Shown: positions 55,868 to 64,000 of the stretch, piece after piece
How the letters are laid out: the number at the start of each line of letters is the position of its first letter
Position numbering within the stretch: the stretch's first letter is position 1
Position numbers and translations under genes: made by a program
The notes under the pieces: model-generated
Seen by the model: only the letters and a program-made list of their open reading frames with translations
Database searches by the model: none
What the model was told of the DNA's origin: nothing
NCBI GenBank assembly: GCA_036389835.1
Contig: DASVWC010000105.1
Coordinates: 62,001 to 126,000, forward strand
Length of the DNA: 64,000 nt
From: AC-37 sp036389835
GTDB lineage: Bacteria; Actinomycetota; Thermoleophilia; Solirubrobacterales; Thermoleophilaceae
Direction: 5' to 3'

Positions 55868-56188
55868 CTACGGTGCCCTCGGCCGTCCTGATTTGGCGCG
55901 ACTAACGCCCTCGCGCCGTCCATTAGCGCCACGCGTGCCCGGACGCCGCTCGCCAGTGCCGCATGGGTCACACTCTGAGGCTGTGGCATTAATGACACGT
56001 CGGCCCTCCGCTTGATGGACGGCTACGACGTGCTGGCCGCCATCCGTAGCCTCATTCAAGACCACGGGGAACTGAGTGCCCTTGCGCGACTCCCAGTTCT
56101 CCGAGCCGACGCCGAACGCCTCGTACGCGGCGTCCCGGGCCTCCGGGACGACCGTGAGGATCGCGTAATCGCAGCCGAAGTCGGGCAC
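55868..56188 (-). CDS. Hypothetical protein
   Basis: A 106-aa frame from ATG 56188. The first 70 residues look folded (DYAILTVVPEARDAAYEAFG, then QFPVVLNEATDGGQHVVAVH), while the rest is Arg/Gly-rich and may be read-through of non-coding sequence. No family is recognised. It lies between the retropepsin-like gene and a zinc-ribbon gene. Confidence 0.35.
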   Translation of the reverse strand: MPDFGCDYAILTVVPEARDAAYEAFGVGSENWESRKGTQFPVVLNEATDGGQHVVAVHQAEGRRVINATASECDPCGTGERRPGTRGANGRREGVSRAKSGRPRAP

Positions 56189-56258
56189 GTGGGCAGGCTA
56201 GTCGCGAGCTCGATCCGTTGCCTTGCAGACGCAATCGTGTCTCGTACGGCCGTCTGGG

Positions 56259-56489
56259 TTACGAGCGTGCCCGCCCGGCCGAGCGCCGGGCATCGGAGCC
56301 GGCTCGCGCGCTGGCGACGAGGGGGCGCCGTCCGCACGTTGACGCCGACGAGGCCTCGCGGAACTCGGCGAGAGTGAGGAACCGACTCGTCGTACCTTCC
56401 CCGAAGCAGACACGACACTCGCCATCTGGCAAGCGGCCGGATCCGCCGCACTCGTCGCACGCTTGGCCCAGCTCGACAACCGTCGTCAT
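56259..56489 (-). CDS. Small zinc-ribbon (DnaJ-type CxxCxGxG) protein
   Basis: A 76-aa frame from ATG 56489: TTVVELGQACDECGGSGRLP, then ECRVCFGEGTTSRFLTLAEF. The two CxxCxGxG motifs match half of a DnaJ-type zinc finger. The C-terminal 35 residues are Arg/Ser-rich and doubtful. It lies just downstream of the intact integrase on the same strand, so it could be cargo or a recombination accessory. Confidence 0.45.
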   Translation of the reverse strand: MTTVVELGQACDECGGSGRLPDGECRVCFGEGTTSRFLTLAEFREASSASTCGRRPLVASARAGSDARRSAGRARS

Positions 56490-56562
56490 TGCCCATAGAT
56501 CGGGGAGCGGTACGTCAATCGGTCAGTCGGGGGGCGTAGCGAGCTTTCGATTGAGCCCCGCG

Positions 56563-58056
56563 TTATGCGGCAGTAGGGAGTGGCTCCTCCCAGCCGGCTC
56601 CAAGTTGCGCCCGCGCCGCGCGCACGAGCCGATCGAAGCCGGCTCCGTTGTCGCGCTGGATCCGCTGCTCGAGCTGCGCGTACACGTCGAGCGTCATCTT
56701 CGAGTCGGCGTGGCCGACCTGGCTCATCACCCACTTGACGTCGAAGTTGTTCGCCAGCAGCGCGATCGAGATGTAGGTGCGCCGCAGGCTGTGCGGCGTC
56801 GTGTGCGGCAGCGGCGGCAGTCCGCGCGCGGAGAGTCGCTCAGTGGCGAGCGCGGCCGCCTCGCCGACGACCTTGCCGACGCGCTGGCGCGACAGCCGCC
56901 CGCCGCGGCGGTTCGGCACGAGGTAGGCGTCCGGCCCGGTCGGCAGCCCGGCCCGGCGCAGGCGGTCGAGGTGCTCCACGACCGCTTCGACGAGGTCGGG
57001 GCTCATCTGCACCTCGCGCACCCCGGCCGCCGTCTTCGCGTCGCGGATCCGGAAGCGCGCGCCGTCGCGGTCGTGCAGGCGCACGTCGCGGATGCGCAGG
57101 TCGCACAGCTCGCTCGCGCGGACGCCGCTGCGGCCGAGGACCTCGACCACGGCGCGCCGCCCGACGTAGCCGCCCCGCTGGTCTACCCCGAGCCGGTTGA
57201 GGTGGAAGTTGACCGTCGACCTCGAGAGGCCGAGCTCGGCCGCGATGTCCTTCGGCCAGCGTCCCGCCGCGACCCGGCGGGCCACCCTGGCGCGGGTGGT
57301 CTCGCCGTCGAGGGGCAGCGGCGGCAGCGCGTCCTGGGCCGCCGCCGCCTCGATCAGCGCCGCCAGCTCGTCGAGTTCGAGGAAGCTGCGAGCCGGCTTC
57401 GGCACCCGGACGCGCATGCGCTTCCCGCGCGCCGGGTTGCGCTCGATCAGCTCGTCCTCGACGGCGTCGTCGAGGATCGCCGCGAGCAGGCCGATCAGCT
57501 TGCGGATCGTGGACGCCGACAGCGGCACCCGGCGGCGGTTGCGGCGGTCGCGGATGTCGGCGCCCGCCTCGATCGCCTCGCGCAGCTCGGCCGCCTCGCG
57601 CACCTTGCGCGCCTTGAACTCGAGGCAGAGCTGGCGATCGATCTCGTCGAGCCGGTAGCGGCCGAAGTACGGCAGCAGGTGGCCGGTGAGCATTCCGCGG
57701 TAGCCGGTCGCGGTGTTGGCGGCGAGCGCCTTGTCGCCGAGCGTCCCGTCGAGCTTGCCGCACAGCCACTCGTGCGCGTACTCGCGGAATGTCGGGATCT
57801 CCTGTCTCGCCTCCGCCTTCGTGGCCATCGGGTCGGACGGCCGCCAGACGCCGACCCGGACGCGCGCGAGCACGTTGCCGAGCTCGGTGCGCGCGCCGCG
57901 CTCGTCCCAGCCGCCGCCGCAGCCGCACTCGCAGCCGGGCCGCTCGTGCAGGTACAGGTCATGCCGGCGCCCCTCGGCGCGGAAGCGCAGCCGGAAGACG
58001 CGCGTGCCGTCGGCGAGCGTCCTGGTCAGGACCCCGCCGGTCGACTCGCGGGCCAT
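56563..58056 (-). CDS. Tyrosine recombinase/integrase with inserted HTH
   Basis: A 497-aa integrase; ATG 58056 is taken as start, and a longer frame reaches 58152. Residues 1-75 are an arm-binding region with the Cys cluster CECGCGGG (42-49). Residues 85-215 are the core-binding SAM-like domain. Residues 257-290 hold a helix-turn-helix (WPKDIAAELGLSRSTVNFHL) inserted just before Arg I. Catalytic residues: R313 (SGVRASE), K341 (DAKT), H422 and R425 (PHSLRRT), H449 (QVGHAD), Y459 (TLDVYAQ). It should mediate integration and excision of the element to its right. A truncated close copy lies at 10916. Confidence 0.88.
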   Translation of the reverse strand: MARESTGGVLTRTLADGTRVFRLRFRAEGRRHDLYLHERPGCECGCGGGWDERGARTELGNVLARVRVGVWRPSDPMATKAEARQEIPTFREYAHEWLCGKLDGTLGDKALAANTATGYRGMLTGHLLPYFGRYRLDEIDRQLCLEFKARKVREAAELREAIEAGADIRDRRNRRRVPLSASTIRKLIGLLAAILDDAVEDELIERNPARGKRMRVRVPKPARSFLELDELAALIEAAAAQDALPPLPLDGETTRARVARRVAAGRWPKDIAAELGLSRSTVNFHLNRLGVDQRGGYVGRRAVVEVLGRSGVRASELCDLRIRDVRLHDRDGARFRIRDAKTAAGVREVQMSPDLVEAVVEHLDRLRRAGLPTGPDAYLVPNRRGGRLSRQRVGKVVGEAAALATERLSARGLPPLPHTTPHSLRRTYISIALLANNFDVKWVMSQVGHADSKMTLDVYAQLEQRIQRDNGAGFDRLVRAARAQLGAGWEEPLPTAA

Positions 58057-58116
58057 CAGCTCAGCCCGCCCTGTGCGCGGATACGCTGCTGATACATCGG
58101 GACTCAACCTCCCGGT

Positions 58117-58198
58117 GTCACGGCCGGGGGCGTGTCCGCGCCGCCCGGCCACTTGTTCGGTCGCCGGACCGTAGCTCTAACCGCGCGAGAGATCCAGT
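58117..58198. repeat. Copy 2 of duplicated intergenic element (first copy at 12648)
   Basis: This segment matches 12648-12728, including the identical GACCGTAGCTCTAAC and the CGCCGCCCGGCC block. It lies between the integrase and the HTH gene and overlaps the last bases of the latter. It may contain the integrase promoter or an element-specific recognition site. Confidence 0.6.
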
Positions 58199-58506
58199 CC
58201 CCGCCGCCGGCCCGCGCGACGCGGCCGCCGGGGCGCCGTTCGGGCGCGCTCGCACTCCGCCGGGCCGCCGCCGGGCGCGAGCGCCTCGCGGACGCGCTCG
58301 AGGTCGAAGCGCAGCCGCCCGCGCGGGCCGCCGAGCCGCAGCGCACCGAGCTGCGCCGCGTGCGCGTAGACCCAGGCGCGCTCGACGCCGAGCGCCCGCG
58401 CGAGCTGCGCGGCGTCGAGGTAGCGGACCGGCGCCTGCGGGGTGGCGCCGAGCAGCTCGGCGACCCGTCGGGCGATTGCCTCGACGTCATCGGGCTCGAG
58501 CCTCAC
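58177..58506 (-). CDS. HTH DNA-binding protein (excisionase-like)
   Basis: A 109-aa product from GTG 58506, overlapping the methyltransferase stop (GTGA). EPDDVEAIARRVAELLG leads to RYLDAAQLARALGVERAWVY, an excisionase/MerR-type helix-turn-helix with a following wing (RLGGPRGRLRFDLERVREAL). The tail is Arg-rich. Small HTH proteins next to an integrase often act as recombination directionality factors. No sequence feature proves this here. Confidence 0.65.
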   Translation of the reverse strand: MRLEPDDVEAIARRVAELLGATPQAPVRYLDAAQLARALGVERAWVYAHAAQLGALRLGGPRGRLRFDLERVREALAPGGGPAECERARTAPRRPRRAGRRRGLDLSRG

Positions 58507-59603
58507 CCGCCGCCCTCCGCCTGGGCCACCCGCGACCAGTGCGCGATCCGCGCCCGGGCGATCTCCGCGTAGTCGGGCTCGCGCTCGATGCCGAGGAAGC
58601 GGCGGCGCTCGAGCGCCGCCGCGCAGCCGGTCGTGCCGCTGCCGCAGAACGGGTCGAGCACGAGTCCGCCGGGCGCGCAGACGAGCCGCACGAGCCAGCG
58701 CATCAGCGCGATCGGCTTGACCGTCGGGTGGAAGTTGCGCGTCAGGTTGACCTCGGCGCGGCGCCAAGACGCCGAGCCGATCTTGAACGTCGCGGTTCTG
58801 CGCGCGGCGAGCCCCTCGCAGCCGGCGTCGCGCTCGCGCCGGCTTATCTTCGGCGCGTAGAAGAAACGAGCGGATGGGCCGAGCGTCTCGACCGGGCAGT
58901 CGGGGTCGCAGCGCCGGGGTGTGCAGGTGGACGCATGAGACAGCACCACGTTCGGCGGCCAGCGACCCGCGTCGCCGCGGCACGCCTCGATGTTGAGCGC
59001 GCCCGTCCCGTGCCGCTCGGCGTTCTGCTGCGTCGTTCCCTGAAGTGGCCTGCGGGCGAGGAGGATCGGCTCATGGGCGGGCTTGAGCGACGCTGCCCAG
59101 CCACCCCACGCTCCGTCTAGGCGGTGTGCTTTCGGGAACCCCTTCCCGAACAGCCACATCAGCGTGTCGCGCAACTCGAAGCCCGCGTCCTCGATGCCAC
59201 AGGCGAGGCGGTGGGCGGTGCGCGGCGCCCCGAAGCTGACCAGGTGACCGCCCGGCTTCAGAACGCGCAGGGACTCGGCGGCCCACGCGCGCGACCAGAG
59301 CTGATAGCGACGGGCGCGCACCAGCTGGACGCGATCGCTGCCGCGGGGCGGCTTGTGGCGCCCTCGGCCGGACCCGTTCCCTAGTGCTACTAGGTGGCAG
59401 GGCCCCGCGAGGGCTGGCCGGTCCCAGTCGTGGCCCTCGAACCCGATCCCGTACGGCGGGTCGGTGACGACCGCATCGACGCTCGCGGCTGGCAGCGTCG
59501 CGAGCAGCTCGAGCGAGTCGCCGACCCGGACCGTCCAGCCCGCGTCGGGCGCCGTCCGCCCGCGTCCCGGGCTCGGCGGCTTGGCTCGGGCGGAGCTGCC
59601 CAC
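58503..59603 (-). CDS. Site-specific DNA methyltransferase (N4/N6-type)
   Basis: A 366-aa protein from GTG 59603. It has the catalytic motif IV TDPPYGIGFEGHDW (DPPY at 48-51) before motif I LDPFCGSGTTGCAA (near 327), the order of beta-class amino-methyltransferases. Between them lie HLVSFGAPRTAH, LMWLFGKGFPKAHRL and HPTVKPIALMRWL (H-P-T-x-K-P). A Cys-rich insert (STCTPRRCDPDCPVETLG) is unusual. No restriction partner is adjacent, so it may be a solitary methyltransferase of the mobile element, protecting it on entry or regulating it. Confidence 0.85.
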   Translation of the reverse strand: MGSSARAKPPSPGRGRTAPDAGWTVRVGDSLELLATLPAASVDAVVTDPPYGIGFEGHDWDRPALAGPCHLVALGNGSGRGRHKPPRGSDRVQLVRARRYQLWSRAWAAESLRVLKPGGHLVSFGAPRTAHRLACGIEDAGFELRDTLMWLFGKGFPKAHRLDGAWGGWAASLKPAHEPILLARRPLQGTTQQNAERHGTGALNIEACRGDAGRWPPNVVLSHASTCTPRRCDPDCPVETLGPSARFFYAPKISRRERDAGCEGLAARRTATFKIGSASWRRAEVNLTRNFHPTVKPIALMRWLVRLVCAPGGLVLDPFCGSGTTGCAAALERRRFLGIEREPDYAEIARARIAHWSRVAQAEGGG

Positions 59604-59605
59604 CG

Positions 59606-60511
59606 CTACCGCCCGCCCCCCACGTCGGCGGACGTCGCCTCGCCGCGCCAGTCGACCGCGCGCCCCGGTTCGGCGAGCGTGCGGAAGATCGGCGCGAACG
59701 GCCCGCGCTCGCGCAGCTCGGCGAGTAGGCAGACCGACACCGAAAGCCGCCGCGCCGCCTTGATCGCGGCGACGTCGCTCGCGACCGCCGCCAGCGCGTC
59801 GCGGCGGCGCTCGAGCACATTTCGCGGGGCGCCGTCGAGTACGAGCAGCAGCGCGGGGAAGGTCGGGTAGTGATCCTTCCAGCCCGGCTCGGCCGCGCCC
59901 TTCGGAACGTAGGTGCTCATGCGCGCGTAGCGGGCGAGCTTCGCCACCAGGCGGTCAATCGGCAGCGTCGCGCGGTCGAGCTCGACGAAGCGGTACTCGA
60001 GCGCCCGCGCCGCACCGCCCTCGTAGACGAGGTAGGTCAGCACGGCGTCGGCGATCACCAGCTCGGTGCCGCGCCGGCCGCGCGCCGGCCCGGCCGGATG
60101 CGCGACCTCGTGGCGCCAGCCGAGTGGGCCGAACTGGTCGCCGCGCGCCCGCGCCGCGCGCACGAACGCGACCCCGACCTCGTTGACGGCGAGCGTGTGC
60201 GCCTGCAGCGGGCCGGCGACGCCGTCCGGGTCGAGCAGTCGCCGCCGCACGTCGACTTCGCTCGTCGCCTCGATGTCGCGCGCCCCGGCCGCGGTCAGGT
60301 ACCAAAGCCGACGCCCGTGGCTCGCGTTGCCATAGCTAGCGTGGCCGCGGCGCTCGAGCGCGGCGAGCCGGCGCTGGGCGAAGCGCAGCGACGCGTCCGG
60401 CGTGTGCAGCGCGTGGACCTGGCGCGTCGTCAGCAGGCGGTGCTGGTAGAGGCTCGCGAGGATCGCGACCTCGACCGCTCTGACCGGCGGGTGGGCAGTG
60501 GGGGCCGTCAC
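59606..60511 (-). CDS. Replication-relaxation family protein
   Basis: A 301-aa protein from ATG 60511, overlapping the TraG-like stop (ATGA). A winged-helix start (VEVAILASLYQHRLLTTRQV, then RFAQRRLAALERRGH) is followed by the family's alpha/beta domain (LAVNEVGVAFVRAARARGD, then ELVIADAVLTYLVYEGG and LEYRFVELDRATLP). This family, also called MobC/ReplRelax, is found in actinobacterial conjugative elements next to a TraG-like ATPase and is thought to aid DNA relaxation. The gene order here fits that. Confidence 0.8.
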   Translation of the reverse strand: MTAPTAHPPVRAVEVAILASLYQHRLLTTRQVHALHTPDASLRFAQRRLAALERRGHASYGNASHGRRLWYLTAAGARDIEATSEVDVRRRLLDPDGVAGPLQAHTLAVNEVGVAFVRAARARGDQFGPLGWRHEVAHPAGPARGRRGTELVIADAVLTYLVYEGGAARALEYRFVELDRATLPIDRLVAKLARYARMSTYVPKGAAEPGWKDHYPTFPALLLVLDGAPRNVLERRRDALAAVASDVAAIKAARRLSVSVCLLAELRERGPFAPIFRTLAEPGRAVDWRGEATSADVGGGR

Positions 60512-63114
60512 GATGCACCGCCCTCCCCCGCCGGCACGGTCAGCTCCTGCCGTCCCGCCGGCCCCTGCGGCTCGCCCTGATCGCCCCCGCCGAGCGCGGC
60601 GAGGATCCGCTCGTCGAGCGTGTCGAGCGCGGCGAGCACCGCGGCGGGCTCACGCGCTCGCAGCGGAGCCGCCGTCGCGGCGCCGTTCGCTCCGGACTCC
60701 GAGTCCGGCAGTTCCTCGAACCGCAGCGCCTCGAGCCGGAACGGTGAGCTGATCGCGCCGCGGTCGGTCACCTGCGCGAGGAACGAGAAGCGCGGCAGCC
60801 CCGCGATCGTCGCGGCGTCGGGCTCGCCGCCCCACTCGCGCGAGATCAGGCCGGCCGCCTTCGCGTTCATCGCCGTTGCGAGCAGGTGCGAGCGGTTCGT
60901 CGTGATCGCGTTCAGCGTCGCCGGCGTCAGCCGCTCTGGGTTTTGGTTCAGCAGCACCGCGCGCAGCCCATACTTCGCGGTCTGCTCAAGCAGCGCGGCG
61001 AGGTTGCCCGACGCCGCGCCGTCGTAGCTCTGCACCTCGTCGAGGAAGCAGAAGAAGGGCCGGCGCGCGTCGGGGGCGAGGTCGGCGCGCGCCTTGGCCG
61101 CGTGCAGCAGGTCGTAGACGAGGAAGTTCGCGACGAGCCGGTCGCGCGTCCCGCCGCCGCCGGGGCAGGCGAGCACGATCAGCCCGGCGTCCATCGCCTC
61201 ACGCGCGCGGTAGCCGCCGCTCGGCTGGCCGAGCACGCAGGCGGTCTGCGCCGAGGCGCGCAGGCGATCGATCAGGTTCGTCACCGGCGTGATCGCGTCG
61301 TCGGGCAGGCGCGGGAAGCGCTCGGCGAAGAAGCGCTCGGTTGCCCGCGGCGCGTGCGCGAGCGCCGCCGCGCGCCACGCCTCGTCGGAGAGCAGCGTCG
61401 GGATCTGGAAGATCGTCGGCGCGAGCTCGGGCGGCAGCGCGCGGGCGAGGTGCGCGAGCGCGCTCGCGGCCTGGGTCGCCACCGTCAGCGCGCGCGTGTT
61501 GCGCTCGTCCCAGCGCAGCGCCGAGGCGAGCGCGTCGACGACCGCGTCGACGCGCGCCTCGGCCGCCGCCGGGTCGGCGGCCGCGAGGTCGAACAGGTTC
61601 CAGCCAACGCGCGGCGCCGACGGCGGCTGGGCGAGGTTGATCTCGACGACGCGCTCGCGCAGCCCGGCGGCGTCGAGCTGCGGGCGCAGCCGCTCGAGCG
61701 CGTCGGCGTGCGGGTCGAGGAAGAGGCCGCCGTGCCCCGAGCGCACCAGGTGCAGGAACTGACCGAGCGCCAGCTCGGTCTTGCCGTAGCGCGAGCGCCC
61801 GCCGACGTAGACGAAGAAGGTGTCGGCGAGCCGGACGCCGACCGTGCGCTCGCCGCCGTCGCCCGCGACGCGTCCGAGCGGGAGCAGATCGGGCTGGCCG
61901 GTGAACTCCGGCAGCCGCCGCGGCGGCGGCGCGGCGAGGCCGGTCGCGCGCAGCAGGTTGTCGGCCGTGCAATGGGCGGTCGGCGGCTTGAGGAAGCCCG
62001 CCACCTCGTGCGCGGTGACGACGCCGCGCCGCGCGGGGCGGAAGCGGCCGGTCGCGAGGCGGCGGTCGAAGCGGCGGCGGCGGCCCGGCAGGTCCGAGCC
62101 AAGGAAGGCGAGGCCAGGGACACGCAGCCCTGAGACGCGAAGGGCGTTCTCGGCCGCGAGCTGATCGAAGCACGAGAGCAGCTCCTGCAGCTGGCGCTTG
62201 GCAGCTCCGCGCGCAGGCGACTCGCAGCGGACTAGCACCTGCGGGCGAAACAGCGCACCCGACTCGTCGAGCTTGTGGTCCAGCGCGCGCGCCTCGGCGC
62301 GGCGCTCGGCGAGGTCGATCGGGGCCGCCGGGCCGCGGCGCGCGGCCGTGCGCGGGGCGAGCAGCTCGCCGAGCCCGGAGCCGCGCCCAGCCTCGCGGCG
62401 CAGCCGCCTGCGCACGCGGCGGCGCTCGTACGGGGCGACCGGCAGCAGGTCGACGCAGACGATCGCGCGCTCGCCCGTCTCGGGCCGCTGGTCGCGCAGC
62501 GCGACCGCGAAGGCGTCGAGCGGATCGGGGTCGAGCCCGAGCCGCGCGAGCGGCTCGACGCTGTCGCGCTCCAAGACGAGCTCGGCGCGCACCGCCCTGG
62601 TGCGCGGCGGCGAGGACGAGGGCCGATCCGCTGACTCGCGCAGCTCGATCCGCCCGTAGGTGCGCAGCGCGGAGGCGACTAGATCGCGCGCGCGGGCCGG
62701 GACCTCGAGCGCGTAGCTGAACGCGCCGTCGGCGTCCGGCTCGAGGCGGACGCGGATCGCGCTCGCGCGCAGGTCGAACCAGCCGCGCACCGAGCGGCGG
62801 GTGCGGGCGAGCTGAGCGGCGAAGCGAAGCACCGCGTCGATCGATGGCTCGAAGTCAGCGCCCGGGACGACGAGCAGGCGGACGCGTGAGCGGAGCGCAC
62901 GGCGCGTCGCGATCGCACGAGCGAGTAGCAGGCCCGCGGCGAGCAAGACCGCTGCGACGAGCGCGGGAACCAGCTGGCGAAGGTTCGTCGCGACGGCCGC
63001 GAGATCGAGACGCGAGAGCCGGTTGACGAGCACGACGAGACCGATCGCCCCGGCGAGGATGAGGATCGCCGCCGCATCCCTGTGGTCGGACTGATTCACG
63101 GGATTGGGTCGCAT
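60508..63114 (-). CDS. TraG/VirD4-like conjugation ATPase
   Basis: An 868-aa protein; ATG 63114 is chosen over the longer frame because two membrane segments follow at once (AAAILILAGAIGLVVLVNRL, then VPALVAAVLLAAGLLLARAI). Residues 100-400 are a soluble region of unknown fold. The motor domain has Walker A GGRSRYGKTELA, then GGLFLDPHADALERL, and Walker B PFFCFLDEVQSYDG with NQNPERLTPATLNAITTN, as in TraM-recognition/TraG and HerA-like ATPases. It would couple and pump DNA during conjugative transfer of the element. The last 19 bases of the upstream small gene overlap its start. Confidence 0.85.
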   Translation of the reverse strand: MRPNPVNQSDHRDAAAILILAGAIGLVVLVNRLSRLDLAAVATNLRQLVPALVAAVLLAAGLLLARAIATRRALRSRVRLLVVPGADFEPSIDAVLRFAAQLARTRRSVRGWFDLRASAIRVRLEPDADGAFSYALEVPARARDLVASALRTYGRIELRESADRPSSSPPRTRAVRAELVLERDSVEPLARLGLDPDPLDAFAVALRDQRPETGERAIVCVDLLPVAPYERRRVRRRLRREAGRGSGLGELLAPRTAARRGPAAPIDLAERRAEARALDHKLDESGALFRPQVLVRCESPARGAAKRQLQELLSCFDQLAAENALRVSGLRVPGLAFLGSDLPGRRRRFDRRLATGRFRPARRGVVTAHEVAGFLKPPTAHCTADNLLRATGLAAPPPRRLPEFTGQPDLLPLGRVAGDGGERTVGVRLADTFFVYVGGRSRYGKTELALGQFLHLVRSGHGGLFLDPHADALERLRPQLDAAGLRERVVEINLAQPPSAPRVGWNLFDLAAADPAAAEARVDAVVDALASALRWDERNTRALTVATQAASALAHLARALPPELAPTIFQIPTLLSDEAWRAAALAHAPRATERFFAERFPRLPDDAITPVTNLIDRLRASAQTACVLGQPSGGYRAREAMDAGLIVLACPGGGGTRDRLVANFLVYDLLHAAKARADLAPDARRPFFCFLDEVQSYDGAASGNLAALLEQTAKYGLRAVLLNQNPERLTPATLNAITTNRSHLLATAMNAKAAGLISREWGGEPDAATIAGLPRFSFLAQVTDRGAISSPFRLEALRFEELPDSESGANGAATAAPLRAREPAAVLAALDTLDERILAALGGGDQGEPQGPAGRQELTVPAGEGGAS

Positions 63115-63284
63115 TGCGATGGAGATGTCGGCAGCGGCGGCCCGGCGCAACGCCGCTCCCGGCGCGGGCGCGCGCCGAACGCGCGCACAGCGGGGGCGAC
63201 CGGCAGAGCGACCCCCAGAGCGACCGTCAGGGCGACCGCCGCACCGGCGCGCGCGAGCCCGCGCGGATTCGGCCAGTCAGGCAC
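63096..63284 (-). CDS. Small single-pass membrane peptide
   Basis: A 62-aa product from GTG 63284 with a strong GAGGAGGAC site 4-5 bases upstream, overlapping the stop of the previous gene. One hydrophobic segment (LARAGAAVALTVALGVALPV) is followed by an Arg/Cys/Pro tail. It may be a small conjugation or pilus-channel component. No family is recognised. Confidence 0.5.
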   Translation of the reverse strand: MPDWPNPRGLARAGAAVALTVALGVALPVAPAVRAFGARPRRERRCAGPPLPTSPSQCDPIP

Positions 63285-64000
63285 CGCGGTCCTCCTCACC
63301 TGAACCGGCGAGCACCTCGATCCACTCGGCCGGCTCGTAGCGGTGGCGAGGTCGGTTGCCCGGCTGCCCCGGCGAGGCCGAGGTCTGCCAGGAGAGGTGG
63401 ATATGGGCGCCGCCCGCGCACGGGAAGCAGCGCAGCGGGTCGCCGTGGTTCGGGAAGCCGTTGTAGCCGATGAAGCGAAACGGCGGCCGGGCACAGGCCG
63501 GCCGTAGCCCGGACAGCGCGCACGACTCGCGCCAGCCGAGCGCCCGGGCGAGCCGCAGCGTGCGGCTCCAGTCACCACCCTTCGGGACGGCGTCGATCGC
63601 CGCGCCGAGCGGGTGCTCGCCGTCCGGCGTGTGCCCGCTCGCGGCGAAGCAGGCGGTGACGAGGATCGCGAAGCGCCGCGCGAGGTAGACGACGTCGGGG
63701 AGGATCCGCGCGTCACAGCGCTCGCGCCCGCCAGCCGTGACGTCAGCCGGCAGCGCCGCCAGCCGGCGCGGGGCGCTCGCGCGGCGCGCGCGCCCGAGCT
63801 CGCCGCCCGCGAACGACTCGCCGCCGCAGCCACCGCCCGCCGCCGCGAGCGCCGGCCGGGCCTGTGCCGAGTCGCTCGGCTCCGGCGCGCCGGCTCCGCG
63901 GAACCCGTACTGCACCGCGCGCGCCATCACCTCGTCGGCGTACGGCGCGGCCGCGTCGCCGCAGGCGCCGTAGTAGTTGCAGGCCGCCTGGCGGTACTGC
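63277..64000 (-). CDS. Wall peptidase-like (M15/LAS-type) transfer protein, 5' end beyond window
   Basis: The frame is open to the right edge, so the N-terminus is missing; at least 241 residues are visible. Upstream residues QYRQAACNYYGACGDAAAPY may belong to a lytic-transglycosylase-like or structural part. The C-terminal domain has LPDVVYLARRFAILVTACFA, HTPDGEHPLGAAIDAVPKGG (zinc His and Asp of M15/LAS peptidases) and FPCAGGAHIHLSW (last His). Conjugative elements commonly carry such enzymes to open peptidoglycan for the transfer channel. It precedes the small membrane peptide and the TraG-like gene in the same operon. Confidence 0.65.
   Translation of the reverse strand, partial: QYRQAACNYYGACGDAAAPYADEVMARAVQYGFRGAGAPEPSDSAQARPALAAAGGGCGGESFAGGELGRARRASAPRRLAALPADVTAGGRERCDARILPDVVYLARRFAILVTACFAASGHTPDGEHPLGAAIDAVPKGGDWSRTLRLARALGWRESCALSGLRPACARPPFRFIGYNGFPNHGDPLRCFPCAGGAHIHLSWQTSASPGQPGNRPRHRYEPAEWIEVLAGSGEEDRGA

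Overview
The window is very GC-rich, with GTG and TTG starts and many 1-4 base stop/start overlaps. Together with the gene types (replication-relaxation protein, DUF5678-like protein, actinobacterial-style integrase, EF-Tu close to Gram-positive sequences) this points to a high-GC actinobacterium, probably class Thermoleophilia. That placement is an inference from gene content. The region looks accessory: it carries integrase modules, tRNA 3'-half fragments, broken genes and several groups of genes without a recognisable function.

Layout. (1) 1-3880: the N-terminus of a TauD/TfdA-like oxygenase at the left edge (minus), then a tightly coupled plus-strand operon of a MurC-like ligase, a MurA-like enolpyruvyltransferase and a DUF218 protein. 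(2) 10780-3864, minus: an apparent azole-peptide (TOMM) operon. It has a zinc-finger-like protein, a membrane/coiled-coil protein, a 91-residue peptide built of Cys-Pro-Pro repeats with 15 cysteines, a fused E1-like/YcaO cyclodehydratase ending in PHPFP, a SagB-type dehydrogenase and three proteins of unknown function, two of them with membrane segments. (3) 10.9-12.9 kb: the remnant of an integrated element (N-terminally truncated integrase, HARE-HTH protein, SSB, tRNA 3' half). (4) 13-19 kb: a secreted SGNH hydrolase, and an EF-Tu paralogue with a C-terminal extension of about 175 residues in an operon with two unknown genes, followed by an xthA remnant. (5) 42.2-19.2 kb, minus: a 23-kb, five-gene operon of very large proteins (Hint-domain protein, 1343-aa beta-module protein, 1161-aa protein, endonuclease/exonuclease/phosphatase-fold protein, 4099-aa protein with LysM-like modules). 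(6) 42.4-55.9 kb: exported or wall-directed enzymes (GH25-like, GT39-like membrane protein, spherulin-4-like hydrolase, two more endonuclease/exonuclease/phosphatase-fold proteins, amidase, M15-like peptidase, GH24 lysozyme) and a DUF5678-like/retropepsin-like pair. (7) 56.5-64 kb, minus: one end of an integrative conjugative element (intact integrase, HTH protein, DNA methyltransferase, replication-relaxation protein, TraG/VirD4-like ATPase, small membrane peptide, wall peptidase running off the right edge).

The two strongest leads for an undescribed system are the Cys-Pro-Pro azole-peptide cluster at 10780-3864 and the giant five-gene operon at 42166-19175. The extended EF-Tu operon and the integrase with a helix-turn-helix inserted in its catalytic domain are secondary leads.
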